Source: Agelaius tricolor
Taxonomy: Eukaryota; Chordata; Aves; Passeriformes; Icteridae
NCBI GenBank assembly: GCA_023055355.1
Contig: JALJCS010000007.1
Location: 6,002,001-6,066,000 of the forward strand
DNA length: 64,000 nucleotides
Direction of reading: 5' to 3'
Within the stretch, counting starts at the first letter, position 1. Each line of letters starts with the position of its first letter. This document shows positions 50,544-61,045 of this stretch, piece by piece. Below the pieces are notes generated by a model. The model was not told where the DNA came from and did not search any database. It saw only the letters and a list, made by a program, of their open reading frames with translations. The position numbers and the translations under genes are program-made.

Positions 50544-51327
50544 TCAGGAGCTGGTGGCTTTGTCTCTGGACACATGGATTCAGGAGCTGGTGGCTTTGTC
50601 TCTGGACACCCTTGTTCAGGAGCTGGTGGCTTTGTCTCTGGATTCACTGGTTCAGGAGGTGGTGGGTTTTCCTCTGGACACATAGATTCAGAGGTGGTGG
50701 CTTTTTGCCTGAGCACACTGGTTCAGGAGGTGGTGGCTTTTCCTTTGGACACATGGATTCAGGAGGTGGTGGCTTTTCCTTTGGAAACACTGGGTCAGGA
50801 GGTGGTGGCTTTTCCTTTGGACACAGGGATTCAGGAGGTGGTGGCTTTTTCTCTGGATTCACTGGGTCAGGAGGTGGTGGCTTTTCTTTTGGACACACGG
50901 ACTCAGGAGGAGGTGGCTTTTCCTCTGGACACACTGATTCAGGAGGTGGTGGCTTTTCCTTTGGACACATGGATTCAGGAGGTGGTGGGTTTTCCTCTGG
51001 ACACACTGGGTCAGGAGGTGGTGGCTTTTCCTTTGGAAACACTGGGTCAGGAGGTGGTGGCTTTTCTTTTGGACACACGGACTCAGGAGGAGGTGGCTTT
51101 TCCTCTGGACACACTGATTCAGGAGGAGGTGGCTTTTTCTCTGGACTCAATGATTCAGGAGGTGGTGGCTTTTCCTTTGGACACGCTGGGTCAGGAGGTG
51201 CTGGCTTTTTCTCTGGACTCACTGATTCAGGAGGTGGTGGTTTTTTCTCTGGACTCACTGATTCAGGAGGAGGTCCTTTTCCTCTGGACACACTGGTTGA
51301 GGAGGTGGTGGCTTTGCCACCAGACAG
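50544..51327 (+). repeat. 36-bp minisatellite, about 22 copies, open in several frames
   Basis: The unit (TCAGGAGGTGGTGGCTTTTC followed by a CTTTGGACACACTGAT-type end) is 36 bp long and repeats about 22 times, with one unit about a base short near 50690. Because 36 is a multiple of three and the unit lacks stops, long frames stay open: Gly-rich and Val/Ala/Phe-rich on plus, and on minus a Pro/Glu/Lys/Cys-rich 12-residue repeat of the PPPPESVCPEEK type. Lines at 50881 and 51061 are identical over 60 bases, showing a five-unit (180-bp) higher-order duplication. The minus frame is stop-free over about 740 bp but has no ATG at its head, no splice context and a frame break at the odd unit, so I call it noncoding minisatellite. 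Confidence 0.95.
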
Positions 51328-53593
51328 CCCCAGGAGCTTTCCTGCCCCCCCTGCCCATTCACTTGCATGAGGGATCCTGCATTACTGTGGATCAGAGAGC
51401 AAATCACACTGCTCCTCTTCTGCATCAGGCAGTGTTTAATACCTGAAATTTAAAGCAGCTCAGCACTTCTGGGAAGACAGAGTTTCCATTTCTTCCCAAT
51501 TAGTGCTCAGTACTTCAAAGGGGGGCTTTGAACCTGGGCAGGGGCTTGCAGGCATGAATATTGTGCTTGCTGAGACTCTGTGCAGCAGCAGTCTGAGCTT
51601 CTCCTTGCTCAGCCACAGCACATTTGCATGCAGACAGATGTCTCCTGGCTGGCTCTCTCTCTGTCATGTGTTTGAGGCTTAATTTTTTTTTCCTGCATAG
51701 TTTTTCATCCAGAAAGCAAAGTATTTCATTTTCCCTGTGACATCTCACAGGTGAGACTCTTTTGTTTATCCTTTATTTTGCATCCCTGTTTTAACAAGTG
51801 ATGGGCCTGTGCCACAAAACATTTTCCAGATTCACCCAGTCTGTCTAGCAGGTGGCTCCCTAGGTTTCACAGCTTGGTGTGTAAATGCATTTAACACTCC
51901 TGAAGTTTCTTTTGTAGTTTATTTTTATCTGAATACAAAGGATGAATTCCCATTTGTCTTGAAAATTCAACTACTTGGAGTGAAGAGGAGCATTTTATGT
52001 AGTCTTAGAGATGAGCAGACATTACTGAGGTTTTTTCTTAATAATCAGAGACTAAGATTGGCAGCATTTTGTAATTACATAACATTGATCCCTTTTATAC
52101 ATTGCAAGAGGCCTATTACTCAAATAATTTTGTACTAATAGGGGTTCTGTTAGATAACTCCTTTTCTGTTTGTTATGTAAGGGCTGGTATTATAGAATTG
52201 CTGTTTGAATACCAGCACTATAATTTTAGAATAGCTTTTATCATAGAAATACCAAGTAAGCCTTGTTCCAAATATAGGCAATTATTCCAATATCGTAATT
52301 ATTTTTTTTTCCAAATGGGGCTTCTTGATAATTGCTACTTTGGGTTCTGTTTTCATTATAAAATCACGACACTGTCCTGTGCCCAGTCATAATTCATTAT
52401 GTGCATTTTCTCTAATGAATGTTGTGCATTGGAAAAGTATTGATCAGCAGTCCTGGAAACTGGTGACTGAGCTTCACCTATGAAAACACTGCAAGTGCCA
52501 GTTTAGTGACTCTGCATGTCTGAACCCCTCCTGTCATCTTTGAACTCTGTGGGTGTTTGTCTCTTGGGCTTTGGAGTTTATTTTGATGTTTTCTGATAGA
52601 TCCTGATTTCTGCAATTGAGAACAGGAGCAGTGAGTCCAGTCTCAAAATGGGATTGGGGAACACAATCAGTAAAAATTCCCTTGGAGCCCACAGAAACTG
52701 ATTATTCCTAAGCAAGGAATTTAGTTGCAAGCTATCTCCTTCATTGACAAAGATGTAGATAGTAGTAAGACTTTTACCTTGGAATTGCTTGAGAAATGGG
52801 GTTGAGCTGCAGGTGAGGTTGCAAAAGGTCTTTCAACAGACCTGGACTTTGTGCAGGATATAAGAGGAGAGGAGGACCTATTGACTTGGTGCATGGAGGG
52901 CACCTGAAATTTTCCTTTATTTTCTGAATGCTGTGGTGCTTCTATCCTGGTTTTCCACTGGACTCTTACTCACCACACTTTCTGGAGTATGTTGTATTTA
53001 ATTTGTGTGTGCTTTAAACTCAGAGGCAGCTTTTATGTTCTTATTCTACCCAGCTCTGCTAAATCACATAAAAGTTCCTATTTGCCTGTGACTTAAACAT
53101 TCACAGCCTCCTTTTTGTTTTTTGTTTTTTTTTTTCCTTTTTGGCCAAATAATTCCAAACATTGTCTGTTCTTTGAGTGTAAAAATGTTCTTATTTGTTT
53201 CATCTTAAGTGGTTTTATGCTGCCTATTTCAACTTTATTGAAATCTTCTTCCAGTGTGACTCTACCTCCAGGGCAGCCAGGGTTTTAAGAGGGTCTTACA
53301 CCATGACTTTGCTCTCTTCAGTGCTGTTGCTAAAGTTTAGTCAAAAAACAGGAGTGTCAGGGGCCTGTGACTACCACTTAACTTTCATTTTTGGTATCTA
53401 AGCTAGAATTTGTTTGGATTTTGTTTCTTTAGAGGCTTAACTCTGACCAGGTGAGTTATGCTGCATGTTCATAGAGGGCTGTGTTGATAAATGGGAATCA
53501 CTCTTCAGTCCAGCTGTTGTGTCCTGGTACAGATGTGCCCTCAAGTCTGTCTTTACCTGGACTGTCCACATTATGCTGCAGAGCATCTGGATG
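51328..53593. other. Probable intron 1 sequence, no gene seen
   Basis: AT-rich, unique-looking sequence, especially 52100-52400. No exon, RNA gene or mobile element is recognised; a T-run lies near 53116-53136. Confidence 0.5.
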
Positions 53594-54028
53594 GGGCTGA
53601 TGCCTTGTGCAGGCTGACCTAGAACAGAGACTGGACAGAGTTAAAGAATAAAGGTGGGGTTTATTAAGAGGCCTCAATAGGTCCACCTTGGGCAGCACAA
53701 CCCAAAATGGCCACAAAATGGATGACCAGTCATGAAGTCTCTCAATTTTATAAGTTCTGCTCCATTTGCATGTTGGAGCTAATTGTCTAATTACAGCTTT
53801 AGGTTATGAAGTCCCATCTTTCTTGTTTTCCCTCTTTGGTCCATGTTGTCTATGCTCTTGGGCCTGAGATTTGGATCATTTGTCCTTGGTTCCCAGCTGG
53901 AGCAGGAATTGTTTTGTCTCCCTGCTCTGTGCACAGAGCTCACCATCCCCTCATATGAAGCCCAGACTTACACACTAAAGCAGAACAGAATCTGAAGAAT
54001 ATAAAAGCTAAACCTGAGGCATCAGGGC
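53594..54028 (-). mobile_element. Solo LTR of an endogenous retrovirus, minus orientation
   Basis: The LTR spans 53598-54024 (427 bp). It opens TGATGCCT and closes AGGCATCA, a perfect 8-bp inverted end pair. The direct repeat GGGC flanks it at 53594-53597 and 54025-54028. On the minus strand there is a TTATAAAA TATA-type box (complement near 53746-53754) and an AATAAA signal about 90 bases further on (complement near 53659-53665), in the right order for U3-R-U5. The interior resembles a passerine LTR family I recall. No internal retroviral sequence is present, so it is a solo LTR. It sits about 750 bp upstream of the coding exon, in antisense. Confidence 0.87.
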
Positions 54029-54782
54029 CCTGGGCTTTACCACCCCATCAGCACTGTGTTCTTGCACAGGGTGTAGCTGCTGCCACCTCATTTCTCCCCT
54101 CTCCAGGCTCCAATATCTCCTGTCTGTTAACCAAACTCCTGGACTGTGCCTGCTCAAGCCTTCCAAAAGCCCTGATTTTGGAGCAGGGAGAAGAGAGAGG
54201 AAACGCCATGATCATCTGTTGGGTTCTGTGATGGGAGGTTCCTTTGTGCTGAAATCTAGATTTTGTTAAAAATCTTTTGTCAGGTCCTGCAGACACAGAA
54301 AGTGTTGAGTGGCCGTGCTGAGCACACGCGCGACCACGCGAGCGAATCCGGTCGATTGTAGCCTGGTAATTTCCTGTAAGGAGCTTACTGGATTAGAGCA
54401 AAGGCTTGGTTTGCCAGCAACACCACCTGACTGTAATATTTCTTGAGCAGTATTACCTGTTTTAAATATTAGTCCACTTCTGCCCCATTCATGCCTTCAT
54501 TCTTGAGGTAAGAGGGGCTTTTTTAGTTCAGTGGCTTACAAAGCCATGTAGTAGAGAGGACACCCAGCTGATTTTTCAGGCTGCTGAGCAGGCAGTTTTA
54601 GTAGCTGAAGCACTTCCAGATTTACCTCAATGTGCTTTTGTCACCATAATCCCTCCTCCATGTCAAGACTGATTCGCTCTCCTAGCCAAGACTCACATCG
54701 TGCGTTTTTGCCGTTCCATTTCTTCTCCTCTTTGTTTTTTTTTGGGGTTTTTTTTGTGTTTGTTTGTCTGTTTATTAATCAG
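54029..54782 (+). other. Intron sequence ahead of exon 2, with CpG patch and splice acceptor
   Basis: Most of this is ordinary intron. At 54313-54354 there is an isolated patch with about nine CpGs, and at 54672-54708 a weaker one with four. A GTAAGG donor-like site follows the first patch at 54376. From about 54717 to 54780 the plus strand is strongly pyrimidine-rich and ends in the acceptor ATTAATCAG at 54774-54782. Confidence 0.6.
54313..54354. promoter_or_regulatory. Isolated CpG-dense patch, possible alternative promoter or methylation-spared element
   Basis: About nine CpG dinucleotides fall within roughly 42 bases (core CACACGCGCGACCACGCGAG), whereas kilobases on either side hold almost none. 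CpG is lost quickly from methylated germline DNA, so such a patch is either spared from methylation, recently arrived, or under constraint. Its place 430 bp before the start-codon exon makes an alternative promoter or enhancer conceivable. No known motif is claimed. Confidence 0.3.
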
Positions 54783-54883
54783 TAACAAATTGGGAAGATG
54801 TTGGTAAACCAGTCAAGTATATGCTTATTAGCTGGAGTCTGCGCTACCCTGATTGTCCTGGCTTTAGCCTATTACTTGTATTG
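54783..54883 (+). CDS. Coding exon 2 (start-codon exon) of an unidentified membrane-anchored protein
   Basis: The exon is bounded by a strong polypyrimidine tract and AG at 54781-54782 and by a consensus donor GTAAGT at 54884-54889. The first 15 bases are leader: TAA at 54783-54785 is in frame ahead of ATG 54798-54800, so translation must begin in this exon, and the -3 base is an A. The 86 coding bases give 28 codons and end in phase 2 (codon split after TG). Residues 1-6 include an Asn-Gln-Ser sequon. Residues 8-28 (ICLLAG..., through LIVLALAYYLY) are a continuous hydrophobic helix, so the product starts with a signal anchor or N-terminal transmembrane segment, as in many ER or Golgi enzymes. 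I do not recognise the protein. Another frame from 54785 is also open to the donor, but it is less protein-like. Partial: the rest lies beyond the window apart from a possible exon 3 start at 63993. Confidence 0.78.
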
Positions 54884-57800
54884 GTAAGTTGGATTTTTGT
54901 ACTGCAGCTGTGCTGATGGTGGCTTGTCCTTAAAAATGCTTCCTTGGGGTGAGCTGGAGAGTGATGGTAATTTTTGAAGTGCTCTAGAAGGCTGGTCTGT
55001 ACTTACCAATGTGTGGCTGGGGTAGATACCTTCCCTGATTTGCTCTGGTGCCCTTGTTATGGGACTCGGTTTTGTTGCCTTCTGGGTTTCTGTGTTTTCA
55101 TTCAGCTGAGAGCATAGTGGCTAAGGAAGCCACTTGGGCAAGGTGGTGACTGTGTGTTTCCATTTCTTTCTGCAAGCCTTTATAGAGCTCCTTTACTCTT
55201 ATTTTGTGCTCTCAGTGTTCTCACAGCTGTCTCTCAGCACGTAACACGGAAATTAGGCTGACAGGCTCACCATGTATTAGGGTGTTTGCATTAGGGACAC
55301 ATATGTCTTCAGCATTGAAAAGGAGTGCTTCAGGCAGGTGAAAATGAAGATTCTGGCCCTTGGAGGGTGGTGGCTGGGAGCAGTAGAGCCAGGAGCCCAC
55401 ACGTGCCTGGGTGTTTTGACTGGGTTTGGGAAGGGTAGGAGCAGGGCAGGGCTGCCCTACATTTCTGGGCTGGCCTTGTTTCTCTGTGTCTCCACATATG
55501 CACAAGATGTTCAGCCAAAAGAAGTCTTGAAACTTTTTAGAACCTTGTCTGGAGCAAACAGTGACTTTTAGAAATGCAATCTGTTGACTGGCTTTAGTGA
55601 AAAAATACACATCAACTGTAAAAGGAAAAGCTTGCTGGAATTGGAATTAATATGGCTGTGCCTGGTGAACTTTCCAAGGAGTGTGACATTGCTGGGAACA
55701 AGTTTCCAGCATGACACATGAGTTTGTTTGTTTGTTTAATAAAGTGTTTAAAAAACCAAAAGAAATTAAAATCTATGTAGGATCATCTTGGTTTTACTTT
55801 GCCAAATTTTTCCTCCAGGCAGTTTTGCCTGTATCGCTTACAAGCCTACAATCCTCTTTGTGTGTGTATGCACAAAATTGTAATAATAATGACTTTATTT
55901 ACATTTAAGCTTTCCAGTGATTCTCTGCAGATATGTAAACTCTCAGCTATACAGTGTGGCAGCTCAAATTAAAATGTGTGTGATTACTAGTGCCTGTAGT
56001 TCTCAAAATGTGAAAGAAAACAGACATGTGTAAGTGACTTTACAGTTTTAATGTTAAAATCAGGAAATCTAGAGCTTAAGGACATCTATAGCTGTCCTGC
56101 TAAATGTTATTTTTAACAAAAGAAAGTTCATGTGGTAAGTACATACATGAACCCAGTGTAGTTTTTAATTAATTCTTCATGTCTTAATATTGGGGTGTGA
56201 TGTGTGCATCTGACAGCAGTTAGTTTTTGTACTGATGCAAATATAAACTTGTGTGCATTATGCATACAGAATAACATGCACACATCTCTTAGAATTCATT
56301 CTTTCCCTTTATTTTGTTCCCTCTTAAAATTCTTGACTTGAATCCAGGTCAAATCTGGTTTGCAGGAGAGATTACAATTCTGCACACAGCAGGAATTAGC
56401 TGGTATTAGGTCAGATCCTCTTCTTCAACAACCTCAAGGTTCAGGAGAAAATTAATTACATCACCTGCTTGTTTGTGAGAAGAGAGCTCATTCAAACCTC
56501 TTGATTAGATGTAGATGAGACTTAATGCAAGTACCTTACAGCATTTTTTTGCCTTTGTTGGTTTGGGTATTTTTAACTCTTTAGTTTGTTGTTGCTTGAA
56601 GAAAGCTGACTTTGATAAATATTTTAGTTCATTAATTTTTAATGTAAGTCTGCCCTGTAGGAAGTAGCTAGAAAGACTAATTATTTCCTTTTGCTTCTTA
56701 AATATGTTAGTTTGGCTGCTGCAATTCCCTTAGAATATCCTCAGATGGAGCTGGGGTGATTAAGATCAGAGATCACCAGTTCAGCAGGGAATCAACCTTG
56801 AATATTGAGAGATTAACTCGGGGTCAGGTTTTTTTTCTGTGATTCCATCTGATCTTTTGCTTCTCCTGGGTTGGAGCACCCTTATTAACTTGCTGAACCA
56901 GATGCATTTTGGTCACTTTCTGGACTAAATTTAATTTGTCCTCTCTAAGGAATTCATCTAAGGAAGTGAATATTCTTTGTTCTACTGGAACTTGTGGCAC
57001 CCTCAAGGCTGAGGCTCCCTTGCTGCATTTCTCATGTAATACCACCCCAAGCCTTGGAAATCAGCATGTCTCTCCTACTTCCCCCCAGGAAAATAAAAAA
57101 CCCAAAAACAGAAAGAGGAAGATAAATATGCAATTCTTGGATATGTGGAGGCTGGTGCTCAGGCAGTGGTGAAAGGGTGAGGGACCACCAGAGTCTCAAA
57201 GTTACAGGCAGCTATATAGAGAATAATCCAGAGGATTCCCCATTACCCAGCCACATGCAGGCTCCTTCTGATAGCAGGTGTGGAATCTCACAGGATACAC
57301 TCAGCAATCCAGTAGTGCAGGACCAAAGCAGACAGAAATGATAACAGCATTAGACATCACATTTTCCTCTTTGCTCAGTCATTGCTGCTTCAGAGAGTTT
57401 GTTTGGTTAAATCCTCTCCACAACATGAGCCCCTAAAAGAATTGTCCTTTTTCACCAATCAAGAAATCTCTTAGCCCATAAATAATGGATTTATCATTCT
57501 GTGTAGGCTTGTCATCACTTAATATATAGGATAAACTCATAAGAATAATTTGTACTTTTTTTTGGTATGTTTTAATTGACCATTTCCAAGCTACAAAATA
57601 TTTGAAGCAAATGCTTTTCCTTTCTTTTTCCCCTGCTGCCAAATCTGCCTTCTGTTTCAGCTTCTGGCCACCAGAGGAACCTGGAATATTAACAAGTATT
57701 TAGTGTGATTAATTGGTGTACTTCGTATTAGAAGTGAAGATAATTTGACACAGTGACTTTTCCTCATTCCTAGAGCCACCTTGTTGCTTGAGTGAGGTGC

Positions 57801-57994
57801 CCAAATGCCTGAACTTGCCATGAATGCTTTGATTTTATTAATGCACCTTAAGAGCAAAATAATTCAGATCACTACATTTTGGCTACTGTTGTATTTTGTG
57901 CTGCAATAGATTGATGTTTTTGGAGAAGGGACACCTGTGCTAGACTTCTAGTTTTAATGAACTACATCATTTCACTACCCCATGGTTTTTTAAT

Positions 57995-58099
57995 TTGGGT
58001 TTTTTTTTTTTTTTTTTTGTGGGGTTTTTTTGTTTGTTTGTTTGGTGGGTTTTTTTGGTGGTGGTGGTGGTGGTTTTTTTTGTTTTTTTTTTTTTTTTC
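57995..58099 (+). repeat. T/G low-complexity array with (GGT)n
   Basis: T-runs of more than fifteen bases alternate with GTGGGG, GTTTGTTTG, GGTGGG and a run of about six GGT triplets. It strongly resembles the array at 23964-24048. The pattern is slippage-prone, so the assembled length may be unreliable. Confidence 0.9.
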
Positions 58100-60204
58100 T
58101 TATTGACTGAAGTGGTGCTTTGCTCTCTCTTTCTAGTGTTTGAAGCAGTAGTTTAGCACATGATGTCTATCTTCACTTGGATTATATTAGCAATTCCCAT
58201 AATGGTGATTTTGGACTGAATGCATTATCTGTTATTTCAGCCACAATAACCTGGAGGTTCCTAATTTCTATGAGCTGATGCACAGACAATGGGGCCAGGT
58301 TGTTTCCATGGGAAGCCCCTGGCCATGGGAATGGTTTGGAGCTCTGGGAAGTGCAGTGTAAACACTAAACTGGTGAAATGTGAGCACTGAGCCCCATTCC
58401 TGTCACATTAGGGCTGGGTTTGTGATATCTGTCATCTGTGGATAATGTGCCCATAATCTAGCAGCTCGTGCTTGAAATATAACCGTGTTTGTGTAAAAGC
58501 CACTGTGTGCTCTGCTGCTTTATTTAGGCAGCTTAGAGCAGAGCACTGAGCTGATAGGTGTCCTACATTGACTGAGTAGTTGTCTGTGAGATAAATGCCT
58601 GGAGATTAAAGCAGCCTGTGCCTTCCCAGCACGCCCGTAGCACCAAACCACGCACTTTGAGGGGTGTGGAGTATTCCTCTAAATCAGGAGTCTGCAGAGA
58701 AGTTGGAGCTCTGAGTAGCGTTCTCAATGTGGATTTCAGGGGGGTTGTTTCTGTGCTGTGGCTGCTGCTTGTTGAAAATATGGAAACCTCAACCATCTAA
58801 AAGCTTGTTACCCAAAGAATTCTGTGGCCATGCCCACGTGCCTAAAGCGTGAAGTTATCTGGGCTAACATAGCATTGCTGGGTCTTTAAATGTGATGAGC
58901 TGAAGAGGCTGAGCTTGGCAGACTTTTCAGCCTGCTTTGCTGTGGAAATAAAACTTAGTGTTGTCCCGTTCAAATACATTTATCTCTCTCTCCAGTGATA
59001 TGTTTTGAACTCATGGAGGAATTTCCAGACACACTTGGCTGGCTGGCAAGTGTCTATGAGAGTGTCCAAAATAACTGGAATACTACAAGTTTCATGGAGG
59101 CAGCCTGGGAGAGGAGAAAGGGGCTGCTAAGAGCCTGTTATGACAAAGTTGGATGTTCTTTGCTACCCATGTCTCTACATGGATGTGAGCACTGTCAACA
59201 CTGAAATCCAAGTTCATGAGGAGCCAGGCTTTTGGAATGACATGCTAAATTCCATTCTCTGGCAGGCAGCTCTCTAAGCTACTTAAGCTCTTCTCTGCAA
59301 GCAGAGCAATTGTTATCCAGGAACTAAACAGAGATTCCTATATATGGGTCTGAGTTGGAGGTTAGATAAAACATGAGATATTAAGTGCTGGAGGAGAGGC
59401 TGGAGGAGCAGCTGTTGACACTGCACAGGCTGCATTTTCCTTTTGAACACCAACAGGTTGACCTCAGGGACTTGGCTGATCCTGCTCCATGCAGTGGTTG
59501 CTGTGGTCCAGAGAGGCAGCAGTTCCTTTTCCACTGAGGATGTGCAGCAGCACAGGTCCCCAGGCATTTGGTCCCCCATGGCTGATTTGCTTGCCCTTTG
59601 AAAACAAATGATGTCAGACTGTGATGTGAGAGAGATGGGATTTAGTGCTGTGAAATCTGGAAGACACCACGAGAGACACCCACCCTTTCAATGCTAACAA
59701 AGGGACTAAGAGGAGCAAAATAAATGTAAGTAATACTTAAACTTAGGTCTGTCAAACAACAATGAATGTGTTTCAAATCATATCTTAGATTTAGCTGGTA
59801 GAGTTAAAAACGAATCTGAGTTACCTGGTAGGGTGTGTCTGTACTGCAGCTGGGATGTGATTAGTTTTAGAGGGGTGAAATGCTTGTAATAGTAGCCATG
59901 ACAACGTAGAGCTCATTGCAGGCTGCAAAAAACACCTGGGAAGAAGTGGAGTGAAAACTCAGGCAGTTTGGGATTAATTATTATTGCTCCATGTGCAATG
60001 CCTGCCTTCCTGCAGAGCCCACTGAGGACATTTCAAGGAGAGGTCTCAGGATGGCTTCACATGGTCAAATGAGAGATCTCAGCATCTTTTTTTTTAATGG
60101 AGATTGTCATTGTGGGCTTGTCATTAAAATAAAAATCCAGTCATAGAAGATAGTTGGATGGCTGTGATTTGAGTATGAGGCAGCTTTCAGCCAAGCTTAT
60201 TTCT

Positions 60205-60330
60205 GATATAGGTTGGTTTGCTCAGGGCTTTGTCCAGTTGGGTTTTGAAAATGCCCAAGGATGGCATTTCCTCAGCCTCCTTGCACTCACTTGTTGCAGT
60301 GCTGAAGCCACTGTTCAGTGTTGTTAACAC
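60205..60330 (-). mobile_element. Old, diverged CR1 LINE fragment
   Basis: The plus strand shows a degraded antisense CR1 pattern: GCTCAGGGCTTTGTCCAGTT, GGGTTTTGAAAATGCCCAAG and GATGGCATTTCCTCAGCCTC match the order of the CR1 3' region (gcccttgtccagt, ttgaacacctccaagga, tggagactccacaacctc type). No tail is preserved. It is clearly older than the three other CR1 copies. Confidence 0.65.
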
Positions 60331-60997
60331 AGCTGGCAGTAACATTAAATTGGTGTCACCTTTTAAACAGAATCTTATTAGTCTATGTCCAAAAGGAAAT
60401 GATGAGTCACTTTTTCCAGAGGTGGCTGCTTGGGACAGACAGGCCATTTGAAAATGCAAACTTCTGAAGTTTGGTAGACTTTGAAACTGAAGTAAACCTG
60501 GGAGAAGCCTGTGGGTTTTCTTTTTTTGGTGGCGCTTCTTTGCCTGGAGAGATTCAAACCCATGCAGGTATCCATGGTTTGGCCTTGTCTGTGTGAAATG
60601 CTGATTTCTCATCCTGCAGAAGGACTGTGCCAGGGAAACAGATGCTATCAGCAGCTGGAGTCACTCCCCTTCTCCTGTTTGTCCTATAGTTTGAAATATA
60701 TATTCACCTGTAATTGTTTGAAGATGCTTTCCCTCAGATTCCTGTCGTGCATGTGTTCTTTTTGCTTTTACACAGTCCAATACATTTATAAAACCAGAAG
60801 GTGAAAGCAAAACTTTGATGTGTGTAGCAAAGATCATAAAGTGCTCATAGGAGCTGTCATCCAGGGAAAGATTGAGGAGACCAACTGTGTACATGGGAGC
60901 AGGTAGGATGACAAAAATGAATACATGAACACAGAGGAGAGGAGGAAAGTTTGCAGAGAAAACCAACTAGAAATGATGGTATGAAATGTCAGGAAAA

Positions 60998-61045
60998 AAT
61001 ATAAATATAAATTAAAATATAAATTAAATTATAAATTAAAATATG
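60998..61045 (+). repeat. AT-rich (ATAAATTAAA)n run
   Basis: A short array of ATATAAAT and ATAAATTAAA units with no G or C over most of its length. It is low-complexity sequence without evident function. Confidence 0.85.

Noticed and set aside
54785..54883. Alternative open frame through exon 2 starting Thr-Asn-Trp-Glu-Asp
   Set aside because: Open to the donor, but it has no start codon in good context and lacks the clear membrane-anchor pattern of the ATG frame; kept only as an alternative if an upstream coding exon were found.
56824..57045. Minus-strand frame of 73 codons, rich in Lys and Gln, possibly a retroviral gag remnant
   Set aside because: No zinc knuckle, major homology region or flanking LTR is seen, so no identity can be supported.
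58995..59204. Candidate exon after a CTCTCTCTCCAG acceptor with a protein-like 69-codon frame
   Set aside because: The frame opens at GTG, not ATG; there is no clear donor, and joining it to exon 2 (TG plus T) gives a stop after four codons.
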